64,000 nucleotides of DNA from Coleophoma eucalyptorum (GCA_026120035.1 JALRME010000034.1:350902-414901), one strand, 5' to 3'; shown: positions 32,845-44,023, counted from the first letter of the stretch. Numbers and translations are program-made. The notes: generated from the letters alone by a model not told the origin.

Positions 32845-33995
32845 ATGATTACACTTCTTAGTCCAAACTTCGTCCCTCAACCAGTCAGTGAAAATGAGAT
32901 GGTAGTTGCCTCAGTCTGCTGGGGGTTTACACTTGGCTTCGGGTTTCTCACGACATGGAAAGCAATAAAGCAAACTAGAAACTTTTACCACAGATACGGC
33001 TCTGTTATCCTTCGAAGTGCCTATCTTTGGATGGTATGGCTTGAGATCTTAGTGTGTCTCCTCTTTAGCATCATTTGTTGGATGCATTTACTAGGAACTA
33101 TAGGCGGAAGGTAAGCTCTTTTCTCTTTTCCTGCTTTGAAGGTATATGCTAAACCCTGGATTCTCTAGTTTTGTATTCTATTTCTGTATTGGTGAGTTCA
33201 TTCACACATATCTCTTATACCGATAGTAACACAAAAAAGTCACACTTTGGGCTTTACAGGTACGCTTCATTCTTTCATCTAAGCCCATCATATTGTACTA
33301 ATAAATCTCCACTTAGGTACAGTTTTTACTTCAAATTATCATCAACCGTGTTTCTATCCTTCTTATACATACCCGACGTGGACTACATCTTAAAGTCGGC
33401 GTGGCTATCTTAATCACAGCTATCAATATCTCAGTATATTGTATCTGGGTTCCTGCTCGATTACAGATATCCGAAAAATATATTCAGATAAACGATGTGT
33501 GGGATCGATGTGAGAAATGCATCTATCTCATAGTGGATGGATCGCTTAATATTTACTTTATTCGTATTGTACAGCGAGACTTGGTTGCGTATGGTCTCAC
33601 GAAGTACACAAGGCTGGTTAAATTTAATAGTTGGATGATTGGATTCTCTCTTTCTATGGATGTACTCATTATCACAATGATGAGTCTAAAGAACACCTTC
33701 GTGTAAGCAGTCAGCCGAAGTATCTCAAGCTAAACACTACTAACCCTACAGATATATGCAATTTCATCCTCTTGCTTACATGGTCAAGCTTAAAATCGAA
33801 ATGTCAATGGCAGATCTTATCGGTAAAGTCGCTAGAAGAGAACAAGTGCTCATGCGAAATTTTCAAAATGGTCAATTCTTAAACGGCAACCTGGAGCTAC
33901 ATAGTTCAGATTGGAATTTTACGACTAGTCAGAATAACGAAGTAAATATCGGTGAGACGAATACGAAACATCCCTATGATGTTCAGGAAAAATAG
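32845..33995 (+). CDS. Multi-pass integral membrane protein, fungal family of unknown function
   Basis: Five exons, 32845-33110, 33169-33191, 33240-33259, 33317-33702 and 33752-33995, joined by GT-AG introns of 58, 48, 57 and 49 nt, giving 312 residues. Exons 2 and 3 are micro-exons of 23 and 20 nt; both are needed to hold the frame and they rebuild a hydrophobic helix (SFVFYFCIVTLWALQVQFLL). About six to seven transmembrane segments are visible. The late block MQFHPLAYMVKLKIEMSMADLI after SLSMDVLIITMMSL recurs in uncharacterised membrane proteins of Pezizomycotina (family knowledge). Function unknown. It is an intact gene embedded between repeat-rich flanks. Confidence 0.85.
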
Positions 33996-35080
33996 TGTCG
34001 AACCCTAGTTCAAAGCAATTACGAGTAGCCGCAGTCTCAATTCAACTACGAGGGAAAAATTCAGAGAACAACACTATAGCAGCCCAAAATACTGAAAATG
34101 GTCCGCTGAGGGCTGTTTAATCTAATTGAGTGATCATCACAGTTGTCAAAAAAACCTAAGCCTACCTGAAAGAACAGGCTCAGTTGTGCAAAGTCGCTTG
34201 AGGTAAGTGAGATAGAGTTCTGCACTAGTTGGTCCTTACGAAGATTCCTGCTAAGTTGTCATTTCTTTATCGAAACCCCTTACTTTTACGCTTAGCTTAC
34301 TTTATTTTTTCGCTTTAGTTCTACCCATGGAAACTTTGTATTTTCCTATTGAACCTATCATACCCTGTTTCCACATCTAGCATGGTTCCAACATAGGTCA
34401 GGGATGAACTCAATTCTGAACATCTATGTAAAACTTGACAGGCCTAGCTGAGTCGTACAGAGGTGGCTAGATTCAATGTCCAAGATCCAGAGGCGCCTGT
34501 CTATGGTAGTTGAGTAATCACTACGCAGTTCAGGAAATGGCTGGATAATAGGTTTGGACAACTTCAGTCTAACTTGGAAGATTCGGTGAGGAGAGGACAA
34601 ACTGTCAGTACCACTTGCACCTGATGCGGGGTAAATAAAGGTTGTGTCTGTTAATGTTGCTACTGCTTCTCTCCTCGAAGCATTGTAACCAGTCAAGATG
34701 AAGTGCAGAAAGTAGGAGAGGAACATACATATAAATGGCTGGCTCTAGACTTTCTCCTTCCTTCTTAAAAGGCAATATACACTTTGGGTGCCACCCATAC
34801 AATATTCACATGCAGCTTTGGGCGACGATCGTGCAGTTTGTGGCGTGGCCAGATCGTAACAAGATTTTGTGGTACATTATCCCTTTATCGCGCTTATTCC
34901 CCAGCCTAACAACGCTAGTTACAGCCTCGCCACAATTGGCTCCAGCGTTTGACTCCAACTTTGAATTTTCAGCTCTCCCTTAGCTCCCTTTGCTTCTTAA
35001 CAGATGGGCTTTCCTCAAAAGCTGAGGCCTAACATGAACATAGAAAATATCAATATAGTTAGAAAGAATACTGTAATAAG
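33996..35080. other. Intergenic, no gene supported
   Basis: 1.1 kb, AT-rich. Short ORFs at 34424-34726 and 34735-34983 have no domain. It ends at the repeat shared with 40.6 kb. Confidence 0.4.
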
Positions 35081-35084
35081 TTAT

Positions 35085-35260
35085 TTCTGATACACTTCCT
35101 CTTCACGCCGCGACTATCGCTCCGATAAGCACCTATGGCTGAAGATATCTGTACTCCCGTAAGCAGTGTGCTAATAATAATCTTGAACACGCTACTAGAG
35201 GCTTGAAAACGTTTTTGCCCACCACTACAAGATGCCACGGCTCTGCGTAAAGTTCGAGAT
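35085..35260. repeat. Dispersed repeat, copy A (partner at 40.6-40.8 kb)
   Basis: Shares blocks such as CGACTATCGCTC and ATAAG with 40605-40790 in the same order, with many transition differences. In both places it sits directly beside amine-oxidase sequence, so it is part of one duplicated segment rather than an independent insertion. Confidence 0.6.
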
Positions 35261-35275
35261 TGACGATTTCTTGTA

Positions 35276-35667
35276 AGAGATGTGAGAGAGGAGGCGAGAA
35301 CTCAAGATCCTTTAATATATTGAGAAGTAGATTACAGATGACATGTTCAGCTTTGAAAGAATTCCGAAGTAGATTTCAACCGAGGCTTCGTTTTCGTTCT
35401 ACGATACTAGCTAAACGAGTGCGTTGAGGCGGTCATTTAAACAGTCATCTATTAGAGCCCTTGCAAGGCTCGTGGTTCTTCCGCTTCCAAACCTTAGTAT
35501 ACTATAGCATCATTGATCTCAGGTTTTTGGTCTCAGCCATGTCCTACCACCAATACAATCTCTTCTATCCAAGAGTAATACTTTTCTGTGTGGGTTTAAA
35601 TATCTTGCTGCTCTCAATCCTGTCAATTTTGCGCCAAAGTAACAATACATTTATCCTGAATATTTAG
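35276..35667 (-). pseudogene. Decayed partial copy of the flavin amine oxidase gene
   Basis: Reads nearly collinear with two blocks of the intact gene: about 41474-41740 (mid-protein) and then, without a gap, about 42272-42405 (FAD-binding N-terminal exon). Some 530 bases between them, including the intron at 42149-42219, are missing here. Landmarks shared include CCTTGCAAGGCTCGTGGTTC and CTACCACCAATAC. Most differences are C-to-T or G-to-A, and stops fill the frame, as expected after RIP. It is therefore a non-functional duplicate with an internal deletion. Confidence 0.85.
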
Positions 35668-35771
35668 ACAGCTACACAAAGCTGTGCCGGACTTAACTCC
35701 TTTTATAGTATTTGACTTTTTGTAACGAACATAGCCTTTATTCAAAACTTTTGAAGTAATACTAATCATAG

Positions 35772-36051
35772 TGTTGAAATATCGATATATCTACCACCTG
35801 CAAGCGAGGTAACATCGTTATACCTCATGTAGGTTTTGGAATATCGCTATACTACTTGCTTGTTGCCGTGTTTGCGCTCAGGCGCAAACACTACATATGA
35901 CTGTATTACTACGGAGGTCGAATCGATACCCAGAAGGGGTATTTATAAGACCTTCACCACACTCACTTAGAAGAATCGTCTATGTTTTACCTTACCATTT
36001 TGACCTGTCTATTACAGCTATTGAAATAAAAGGTATATAGATCAACCAAAA
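35772..36051 (+). repeat. Solo LTR, family 1, copy A, with 5-bp target duplication CATAG
   Basis: Begins TGTTGAAATATCG and ends ATCAACCAAAA, matching the family ends TGTTGG...CCAACA with one substitution at each end. CATAG precedes it (35767-35771) and follows it (36052-36056). Collinear with the copy at 58297-58615 over almost the whole length; about 36 bases present in that copy are absent here. Contains TATTTATAAG, a likely LTR promoter. No internal retroelement sequence adjoins, so it is a solo LTR. Confidence 0.9.
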
Positions 36052-36117
36052 CATAGGTACATCGCTTCTATTATAAGTTTCTAATAGGTAGTATTATGTT
36101 GATATTTTAGAGAATTA

Positions 36118-37371
36118 ACGTATTTCACAAGCGAGTCGGACACGAAAACGCTAGAACGCGAACGCGTCAAATTTAGTCAATCCACTACCTATTATGTTTC
36201 TACTAATTCAAGTACTACCTTCTAATCAAGAGGGTAGGATTCTTTTAGCTATTCAAGTACTTAAAAAAGGTCAAATTAAGACTATTAGAGCTACTAATAT
36301 AGCATACGACGTACCTCCTTCGACCCTATACGATCGATACAACGGAATGCCTTCTCGACGTAACTCTATTCCAAACTCTCGAAAACTTGCCTCTAAAGAA
36401 GAGTAAGCTATTATATGATACATCCTTGACCTCGATTCATATAGGTTTCCTCCTCGACCTTAATATATACAAGAAATAGTAGACCTACCTCTTGCCGAAC
36501 GAAACATACCTCTAGTATGTAAGAACCTGACATGCTCAGAATAGACAATTTGGAATCCAGATATATGTCATGTGATCAAACACATGTCATGTGACCCAAG
36601 ACAGTATGCGTAAGCGAGTATGAGCAGAGTCGGAGGGGTTTCGGACCCAGTAAGCATATAAGAGGGACATGTCATGGAATTTGGTTTCTTTCTCTTCTTC
36701 TTTTCTTATCTTTTTTGTGTCCTTCGTACGAGACCTATAGGATATAGTCAATATAAGGTTATTGTGCTCCCAAACACCTCTATCCTACCATTGATCAAAC
36801 CTGTGTCTTTACACTCCTATCTAAGGACTAGATTGGATATCAAAGACATTATAGAATGCAATAGAGCTTAAATTCTAGACCTTATATATTAAGGACCGTA
36901 TTAAAAAACACTAGAATAGCTCTCTAACTCTAATTAACTAGGCATTTGACCAGCTTATCAAAGGAGCTCAAATTATAGTCCATTCGGCTATACTTCTTAG
37001 AGCTAAGGTAGAGGCCTTACAAGAGGCAAATTAAGCTAAAAAGAGAAGGGAAAGAAAGAAAAAGAGGCGTATACATTATGATAAAAGTCTTACAGTCGAG
37101 GAAGGCTAGGAACTCGTATAAAGTAAGCAAACTAAACAAGACAATAGAAATAAAGCTATACAGCCTAAGGACTCCAAAGGGCGGCGACGACGCTATAGCT
37201 CATGTAATCGTATTGGATATAATGCTCGTACATACAAGTAAGCTTAAGATCCAATTGATATAGAGTAAGTATTATTTTTAAAGGTAGTTGTTATACTATA
37301 CTAGAAATTATAGTGTTCTAGCGTTTTCGTGTCCGAATCGCTTGTGTGTCCGACTCGCTTGTGAAATACGT
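36118..37371 (+). mobile_element. Pogo/Fot1-like transposon relic with inverted repeats and TA target site
   Basis: Ends are inverted: ACGTATTTCACAAGCGAGTC at the left and its complement at the right (up to 37371), each flanked by TA. The right end carries two tandem 17-mers (GTGTCCGAATCGCTTGT and GTGTCCGACTCGCTTGT). Coding remains are on the plus strand. 36194-36520 encodes the helix-turn-helix and CENP-B-like start (NQEGRILLAIQVLKKGQIKT, PPSTLYDR, SRKL). 36890-37262 encodes the C-terminus (GAQIIVHSAILLRAEVEALQ) and a decayed zinc knuckle (GYNARTY). The DDE catalytic core is absent, replaced by unrelated sequence. Many in-frame stops. Non-autonomous relic. Confidence 0.88.
36521..36885. repeat. 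Foreign segment inside the pogo-like element, possibly a solo LTR
   Basis: Lies exactly where the pogo DDE core should be. It has repeated TGTCATGTGA motifs, a TATAAGAGGG promoter-like box near 36657 and a pyrimidine-rich leader (TTTCTTTCTCTTC), as fungal LTRs do. Ends and target duplication could not be fixed. Confidence 0.4.
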
Positions 37372-38390
37372 TATTGTAATTATTAATATCATGATAGTAG
37401 TTTAAAGTGGAAAGTTTTGTAACGTACTTATACTTAGTATATTTACTACGAAGTTGTGAGAAATGTAAACATCTGGCTATTAAAGCCCCTTAGTTCATAA
37501 ATATAGCCTCAGAAAGACCTGTCCTAGCGTTGATAAATATGATGAAAAAATTAAATTGAATTTTTGATTGCGTACTCAACATAAGGACTGTATGTAGGAA
37601 GGATTGTACAATATAATTGGCTCGTTCCCATGGTACGAATAGCTAAGTAGCAAAACAACTAGAAAAGTGGACATGGCCGTTGAGGTTTTGTTAATTTCCC
37701 ACCGAGACATACTCACGATGCGACAACAAAACTCATTGTGTATAAAAAGTATAGGAATCTACAAAAGCTAGATGGACTACAGTTTTGAAGTTGTAAAACA
37801 GAGGCGACTGTTGCATAGTTATATAACCTAATGATTTCAACAAATCCAACACATCGATATCTCAGCTACGTATATATGACTAAACTATAATATCGTTTAC
37901 CGGCCTATAATTCCTGTAAACATATAGTATAGACTCGGAACCATACAACTATGCCTTGCACAAGAGGGCTAGCATTGCAAAAGAAAGCTCGGTGTAATGT
38001 TATAGGCTATATATGTCGTTCTCAAACGACAATAATTACTTTGTCTTTCTACGCAAAGGGAATTAGCAACACAGATATGTCTTCCTAAGTTCCGTTCCAC
38101 ATAACTACTATATGGTTTATCAAAGGGTACTTCGTAGTTAAAATGGTGTATTTAGCAATTTTGGGCACAATAGAGTAGTAGCTAAAACCGCAATTATAGA
38201 TACTTTTTTTGACGTACAGAGCGTTAAATTCCACTATATCCAATATATTGGGCGTAGATGAAAGATGAAGTGGGTTGAGATTTTAATATGTCACCTTTCG
38301 ATTAATCATCCTAAACACTTTCTGTTAGTTTACGTCAAGTAATGTAAGAATCGACTTGTAGGTCAACAGGAATTCAAGTAGATTGGTTCA
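37372..38390. other. AT-rich DNA, no gene seen
   Basis: About 1 kb with very few open frames. Probably decayed repeat, but no family was recognised. Confidence 0.35.
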
Positions 38391-38395
38391 TAGTT

Positions 38396-38488
38396 GGTAT
38401 ATTGAGAGAGTGTGAGGGAGAGAGGTATAAATACCTCTGCCGCTAAGAACACTGTTATATGTAACCAAGTCTCGTGATTGATCTGAAA
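38396..38488 (-). repeat. LTR family 2 fragment
   Basis: Shares GAGAGTGTGAGGGAGAGAGG, TATAAATA and GTCTCGTGATTGA in order with 40055-40140, and with 59121-59312 in reverse complement. The outer ends are lost, so only a fragment remains. Confidence 0.7.
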
Positions 38489-38748
38489 CTTTCTTTTCTT
38501 AAAAAAATAAATATATTGATAAACTAATTGATAATAAGTCCAATTCATCTTCTTAATCCTCAATTTTCTCCTCCTCACCATCTCGTACTTGTTGACGCCT
38601 GATTCAGACGCGATAAGTTGGTTATCAGCCTACTTAGGGCAGCCAATACCCCATCCAGTGATAGTAGAGCAGCAATCAGCATTCTACCGGGATAGTTAGC
38701 CTAAGAAGTTTAATTTATATCGTCTTCTATTCTCTCTCCAAAGTAAGA

Positions 38749-39060
38749 CTAGAGAGTATGTAGATGAAAGTAGCTTACGCATTGGCTCGCACTAATACCG
38801 TTGACGGTGCAATAGTTTGCCTCTTCTTCATCTTCACAACCTCCAGCTCCGCCCTGACGCTGGCGCTCGCACGAGGCGGCTCCGTCTCCTCCCCAGCAGC
38901 AATTTTCGGCAACTCGATCACCGATTTGGCACTAAGTAGCGTTGTCAGTATAATATATTGTGCTAAGGAAGGCAGTAGGACATACCTCGGAAGCGTAGAC
39001 CACTGGAGTAGCAGTGAGAAGGGCAGTTAGGCCGAAAAGAAGAAATTGAGTGAATTGCAT
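38749..39060 (-). CDS. Small secreted cysteine-rich protein (effector-like candidate)
   Basis: Two exons, 38986-39060 and 38749-38931, joined by a 54-nt GT-AG intron, giving 85 residues. Exon 1 is a complete signal peptide (MQFTQFLLFGLTALLTATPVVYASE). The mature part of ~60 residues has seven Cys with spacing C-x9-CC-x8-C-x10-C-x8-C-x9-C. A second possible intron (donor GTAAGC just after the last Cys, acceptor CTCTAG) would change only the tail. TATAAA lies ~145 bases upstream. The leader holds a direct repeat of GTTGGAAAGATGTGAT-type units. It sits alone among transposon relics, as many fungal effectors do. No homologue is recognised, so the function is inferred only from size, secretion and Cys content. 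Confidence 0.72.
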
Positions 39061-39202
39061 TTTTGCTTGGTATTGGTCTAGACAAGTAGAAACTGAACAG
39101 GTACTGATATGAATATAGTTGGAAAGATGTGATATGAGTTGAAGATGGTTGGAAAGATGTGATGTGAATTGATGGCCAAGTTGCAAAGGCTTCTACGCTC
39201 TC

Positions 39203-39208
39203 TTTATA
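39203..39208 (-). promoter_or_regulatory. TATA box of the small secreted protein gene
   Basis: TATAAA on the minus strand, about 145 bases before the ATG at 39060. A 5' leader with two near-identical ~25-base units (39118-39172) follows. Confidence 0.5.
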
Positions 39209-39214
39209 GACAAT

Positions 39215-39978
39215 TCCTAACTCTGGAAGGTACCATCAGCGTTCTAGGTTCTCCTATTACTATGAGTTAATTTTTTATTGAATTGTACAAGCCGAAGTTC
39301 GCTAGAAGGCTGAGAACTAAGCGATCAGTCTCAGTATAGGGCAAGTAGAGCTAGCTTGGTTTCATCTAAAACCCCTACAGTTCCGCATTAGGCGAGAACG
39401 ACGAGACAAAAGCTTATTATCCACAAGAATAAACGAGCTTTCAACGTCGATCATCTGATCAACGAATAATTTATCCCCAAATACGAATCCGCGTTTACCT
39501 TAAAAATACGATCGCAATCCTATAAAACCGCATTGAGATTTTAAAGTTCATGATCTCGACGAGCGGTGCGGTCATCTAGCGAACTTATGGATATATTTGC
39601 GCAGTAATCATTATCGCTTTCTCTTTGTCAGAACAGCCACATGTCAACTCACACCACCGGGCACAACTGGTTTCATCTCTCAACGAGGCTGTACAAATTG
39701 GAAGCTGCCTCTACTAACACACCCCTTAAAGTGTACGGACTCGAGAGCTCAGTCTCGAACTGCCTTGCCCTACTTCTAGACTATCGCTCCCCGCGAGCCT
39801 ATGCCTAAGAATCCTTCTCGTATTGTAACCGATATGGATGGTTGTATTATATAAGAATTGAATCAAATAAATTGACGAACCCTACGGACTCGGAAGCCCG
39901 TCGGTTACGTGCCGACTCACTTTCTTCTCACCAACCGCGTTTTCCGTCACGCCTTGCCCTAGATTTCCCGCTTCTAAA
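39215..39978. other. Gene-free DNA beside the deleted LTR element
   Basis: No gene recognised. 39860-39975 is GC-richer than its surroundings and may be part of the host sequence (perhaps a transposon) into which the LTR element inserted. Confidence 0.35.
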
Positions 39979-39983
39979 GTTAA

Positions 39984-40350
39984 TGTTGGTTTACGTCCAC
40001 AACGTAGTGATTCGACTTATAGATTCATAGTTGTATTCATTCATAAGTGATGTATTGAAGAGAGTGTGAGGGAGAGAGGTATAAATATCTCTCTCTCGCT
40101 AAGGGTACTGTTACGTGTGACTATGTCTCGTGATTGACCTGTAAACAACATTCCGACACTGGGAACTCTCCTTAATAGAGGAGAACCCAGGTGTTCCAAA
40201 TACGTCAAAAATTAAGAATACTAAAACTATCATGTTGGCCTGTAAGTTGTAGGATACGTACTATACCCCTGGTTGCTTCACTAAGTATGTCGGGGATACT
40301 GCTACATGTGACTTGGTCTCGTGATTTGACTTGTAAACAACATTTCGGCA
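39984..40350 (-). mobile_element. Internally deleted LTR element, family 2, flanked by GTTAA duplication
   Basis: On the minus strand an LTR runs from 40158 (TGTCGG) to 39984 (ends CCAACA). A second, partial LTR copy ends at 40350 (plus strand ...ATTTCGGCA), with ~110 bases of other sequence between. GTTAA precedes 39984 (39979-39983) and follows 40350 (40351-40355), so the two outer edges were created by one insertion event. All internal coding sequence has been lost. Contains TATAAATA-type LTR promoter sequence. Confidence 0.78.
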
Positions 40351-40355
40351 GTTAA

Positions 40356-40540
40356 GGATGCCAAATGGAATAACAACTTTATTTACACATCCTACACAAT
40401 CACTAGATCTTAATCCAATACAAGGCATTTTGAATATCCTAAAGCAAAGAGTAAGGCTTAGGACCTGGATTACACATAACTTCACAATGACAGAAGTCCG
40501 TGCGCGTGTTAACGATATTATTATAAAGCAGGCAAGATAG
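40356..40540 (+). pseudogene. Tc1/mariner transposase C-terminal fragment
   Basis: Encodes a stretch in which SLDLNPIQGI and LNILKQRVR match the DLNPIE-x2-W-x2-LK signature at the third catalytic acid of Tc1/mariner DDE transposases; the Glu is Gln here. Only ~60 codons remain. It directly abuts the target duplication of the deleted LTR element, so it is either the host of that insertion or an adjacent relic. Confidence 0.75.
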
Positions 40541-40604
40541 CTGCCGGGCCTAGCTAGAGATGGAGAATCTCTGGCCTAGACTACGCCCTTTGTCCCGCTT
40601 ATTT

Positions 40605-40790
40605 CTAGTATACTTTATCTTTATACTACGACTATCGCTCTAATAAGTAATTATATCTAAACGTATCTATTCTCAGCTAATCGATGTCCTAATATGCTCG
40701 AACGCACTTTAAGGGGCTTGAACCCCTTTTGCCTATTATTAAAAGATGCAATGGCTTCGTATAAAGGGTCTTGAGATTTTAATTATTCAT
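40605..40790. repeat. Dispersed repeat, copy B (partner at 35.1-35.26 kb)
   Basis: Collinear with copy A, with many transitions. Lies just downstream of the amine oxidase gene, the same side as in the decayed copy. Confidence 0.6.
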
Positions 40791-40977
40791 TTTAAGCTCT
40801 ATTTCTCCTCACGGTATCTAAAACGAAACCTATAACCAGAAGTATTTCTATACGGTAATGCCGATGTAATATAGTATCGAAGTAAAGGAGAGGGATTTTA
40901 ATAAAGGCTACTCTACTGGCTTACAAATAACATTGGCTGCTAAATATAATGATGAAACTACTTATATCTTTAGCGAA

Positions 40978-42600
40978 TTACAATAGACTTCTCTTTAATA
41001 AACGTTTGATAGCGTGACCAGCAAGAACACCTTGTTCAATACCACCATCTATACATCCCCTCCATCCTTCAGCCCAGTCAGAGCTAGCCATAAATACCCC
41101 ATCTCCGTGAGGGCTCTGAAGCTCTTTTATGTACTTTGAAGCATACCCGGCTTCATAGCAGCACCATGTACCTTGAGCGTATGGATCGGCCCGCCAGTCA
41201 TGATAAATATAAGACTTTATATTCGTGTCTCCGTGCTGCATAGCCTCGAAAGCTGCTCGGACAGCTTTCTCGTCTGAGAAATCTTTCATCTTACTATCTG
41301 CGTGGACAAAACTAACAAGATATGTAGTATCGTGTGTTGCATTCTCGTGGTCCGTAAATAGGAAAGTTAGTTCTGTGGGTGCTGTAGAGGAAGAGGTAAA
41401 TGGTTGAACTGGCGGTGAGACAGCAAAATGTATTTTCCCTCCCCTGCCTGGATGCCCGAGTTTGAGGGCTTCTTGTCGGAGAGACGAGAGAGGAGGCGAG
41501 AAATCAAGATCCTTCAATACATTGAGAGGTATAGTGCAGATGACATATTTAGCTTTGAAAGCCTTTCCGGAGTGGAGTTCAACCTTGGCACCATTTTCGT
41601 TCTGCGATACCAGCTTAACGGGTGCGTTGAACAGGCGGTCACCTAAAAAGTCGTCCATCATGGCCCTTGCAAGGCTCGTGGTTCCTCCGTTTCCAAGCTT
41701 GAATGTACCCATGATATCATTTATTTCGGTCGTTTTGGTCCCACAAAGCGCAAACCAATAAGCCGCTTCCCCAAATCCCACCTTATCGGCTGTCACGAGC
41801 CCTAGATTTGCGACAGTACATTGAAGGAGATTATTTTCTATAGGGTCAAGACCCATCTCGTTGATTCGATCCTGAGAGTTCATATTATCATATTTTTGAA
41901 ATAATTCGCTCTTTTGCCAGTTATTGTATGGCTGGGGGATATAATCTCTCAATGTCAGGCCATCGATTGATAAGAACTTCTCCATGAGCGTGTCCATTCT
42001 ATCTCCAGCAGCCTCGACATCGGATATAGTTTGAAGTTCTTCGTGGTTGTTGAAATAGACCTTTTCAGGAGAGGAAGTTCCGCTGGCAGTCACTATGTTC
42101 TCTTGCAGGCCATACTTAGTAAGTTCCGTCCAAATATACGGTTGGCACCTAGATTGGAAATTTAGCAAACACAGACACGTATATATTAGAATAAATATCT
42201 CAGTGAACAGAAGACGTACCAATGCACCCTCATTCCGCCCATTTCGAACTCTTGCTCATCTACTTTCCCCACCCATGTTCTACCACCAATACGGTCTCTC
42301 GCATCTAAGAGCAATACCTTTGCGTGCGGACTTAAATCTCTTGCGGCTGTCAATCCTGTAAACCCTGCGCCAATCATAATCACATCATATTCTTTCTGAA
42401 TATTTGGAGAGTCATTCAAAGACGTCTCGGATATGATCTCTGAATGCCATTCCTAGGATTGGTCGATTATCAGAGCCCTATGAAAGCAATTTTGGGCCAG
42501 GGTGGACTTGTGAACTCAGAATTGATTTTGACTTACGAAGATGCCGTGGTTGAATCTGTGGCTAAATAGACCGGAATTATAGGTAGATACTAGTGTCCCC
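40978..42600 (-). CDS. Flavin-containing amine oxidase (monoamine-oxidase-like)
   Basis: Exons 42220-42452 and 40978-42148 (71-nt GT-AG intron) encode 467 residues in one frame. A further upstream exon ends at 42537 (intron 42453-42536), but its ATG could not be fixed, so the 5' limit given is approximate. The FAD-binding start reads VIMIGAGFTGLTAARDL, then LLLDARDRIGGRTW and MGGMRVHW. The C-terminal FAD/substrate block includes FMASSDWAEGWRGCIDGGIEQG, where family members read GWRGxIDGAIE. These enzymes oxidise amines to imines with O2, giving H2O2. The upstream piece NSGLFSHRFNHGIF is plausible but unsupported. A decayed partial duplicate lies at 35.3-35.7 kb. Confidence 0.85.
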
Positions 42601-43046
42601 GGTAGAATTAAAATTTCAAGTGACTATTTTTGCACATGGCCTAATCTCTACGCCTTTGTTGTGAACAAATATTGTGAGTATTGCATTTATTATGAAATTG
42701 CCATTTAGAATGAAGGTTAAGGACCGATGGAAGGTCAAGCTACATATAGGTGCGTGTCACATAATCAAATCACCCCTTTATTTCAATATCTTTTCTATCA
42801 GCATCATGGGGCTGCTCAAATTATATTGGTGTAGACACGATAATTGAAGCATTGTCTTCGTCTCTCTACCAAAAGGCACTTCCTACAGCTACTAATAGTA
42901 TTTTATCGTCATTCGCTCCTAGGCTCTCATCTGTAGGCTTAATAATATTGAGGTCATTGGCCCGGCTTCGGAGAGATTAAAATGAATATTCAGAATTGTG
43001 AGAATTGTAAATATTTGGCAGGGTTCTACTCGTTATTTTTGTTATT
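42601..43046. other. Intergenic between SDR 3' end and amine oxidase 5' end
   Basis: About 450 bases, AT-rich. Should contain the amine oxidase promoter. Nothing else recognised. Confidence 0.4.
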
Positions 43047-44023
43047 CTACTCTATATCTGTAGATTTGCTAAATGTATCCCAGTCTGCAAGCCCCTGAAG
43101 CGCCTTATTGCACGCATCTGCAATGAATACTGTTGCGTCAGTACCCAAGCAAACCCTTGCTGCATCTCTTTTTCCTTCGGCCTCTCCACTCCCTGTAATC
43201 AAGTCTAGAATACGACTAGCTCCTTTATCGGGATCCCCTGGCTGTTTACCATCATACATCTTCATTCCGACAGTCAGATTCTCTCGCACAGCTGCATATT
43301 CGGGAATTGGGGTTCCGCTGATAGCTCCTGGGCTGGTCAGTGATGAAAGTAGCGACGTTCGAAAATATCCTGGCTCTACGAGGAAAGTCCGGATTCCAAA
43401 TGGCTTTAGTTCTATTTCAAATGCTTGCGATATACCTGTATTTGTATGTCAGTTTCACTGGAGACTGGCAAGGAGTCTTATCTGAACATACTCGCCAGTG
43501 CTGACTTCGAGGCGCAATAGGCTCCTGAACCGGCTTCCCCTCCCCATGCTGCTATAGAGCCGATGAAGACAACAGATCCAGCCTTGCAAGAGCGGAAGTA
43601 CGGTAAGATAGCCTTGGTTGTATTTACAGGTCCGAATACATTTGTCTCGAATTGCTTGAGCAAATCCTCCGCACTAGCGACATGGATGATTAGTTATTAT
43701 CACAGTCGAGAAGATTGAATGATGTTGTAGGAGACTTACGAAGTTTCTTCCATTACACCGGGGATTACATTCCCAGCATTGTTAATAAGTACGTCTATTC
43801 TTCCATGGATATTTATAGCGTTCTGGATTGACTCTTGTATTCTTGCTAGCGGCCAGGTAACGTCGAATTGCATAATTGAAACACTCTTTGCTCTCAGATG
43901 TGCTAACTTTGACGTGTCTCTACCGGTGGCAATTACTAGATCACCCCGTTTTACAGCCTGGCGAACTAATGATTGTCCTAATCCTGAACTGCAGCCTGTT
44001 ACGAAGTAAACGAGAGGCAACAT
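43047..44023 (-). CDS. Short-chain dehydrogenase/reductase
   Basis: Three exons, 43740-44023, 43492-43673 and 43047-43435, GT-AG introns of 66 and 56 nt, giving 284 residues. The cofactor turn FVTGCSSGLGQSLV lies near the N-terminus, then IATGRD, FDVTW, NNAGNV, a catalytic Ser in FIGSIAAWGG and YCASK. The segment EIELKPFGIRTFLVEPGYFRT is typical of the classical-SDR group of fungal oxidoreductases acting on lipophilic alcohols. Same strand as the amine oxidase, ~0.5 kb upstream of it. Intact. Confidence 0.93.
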
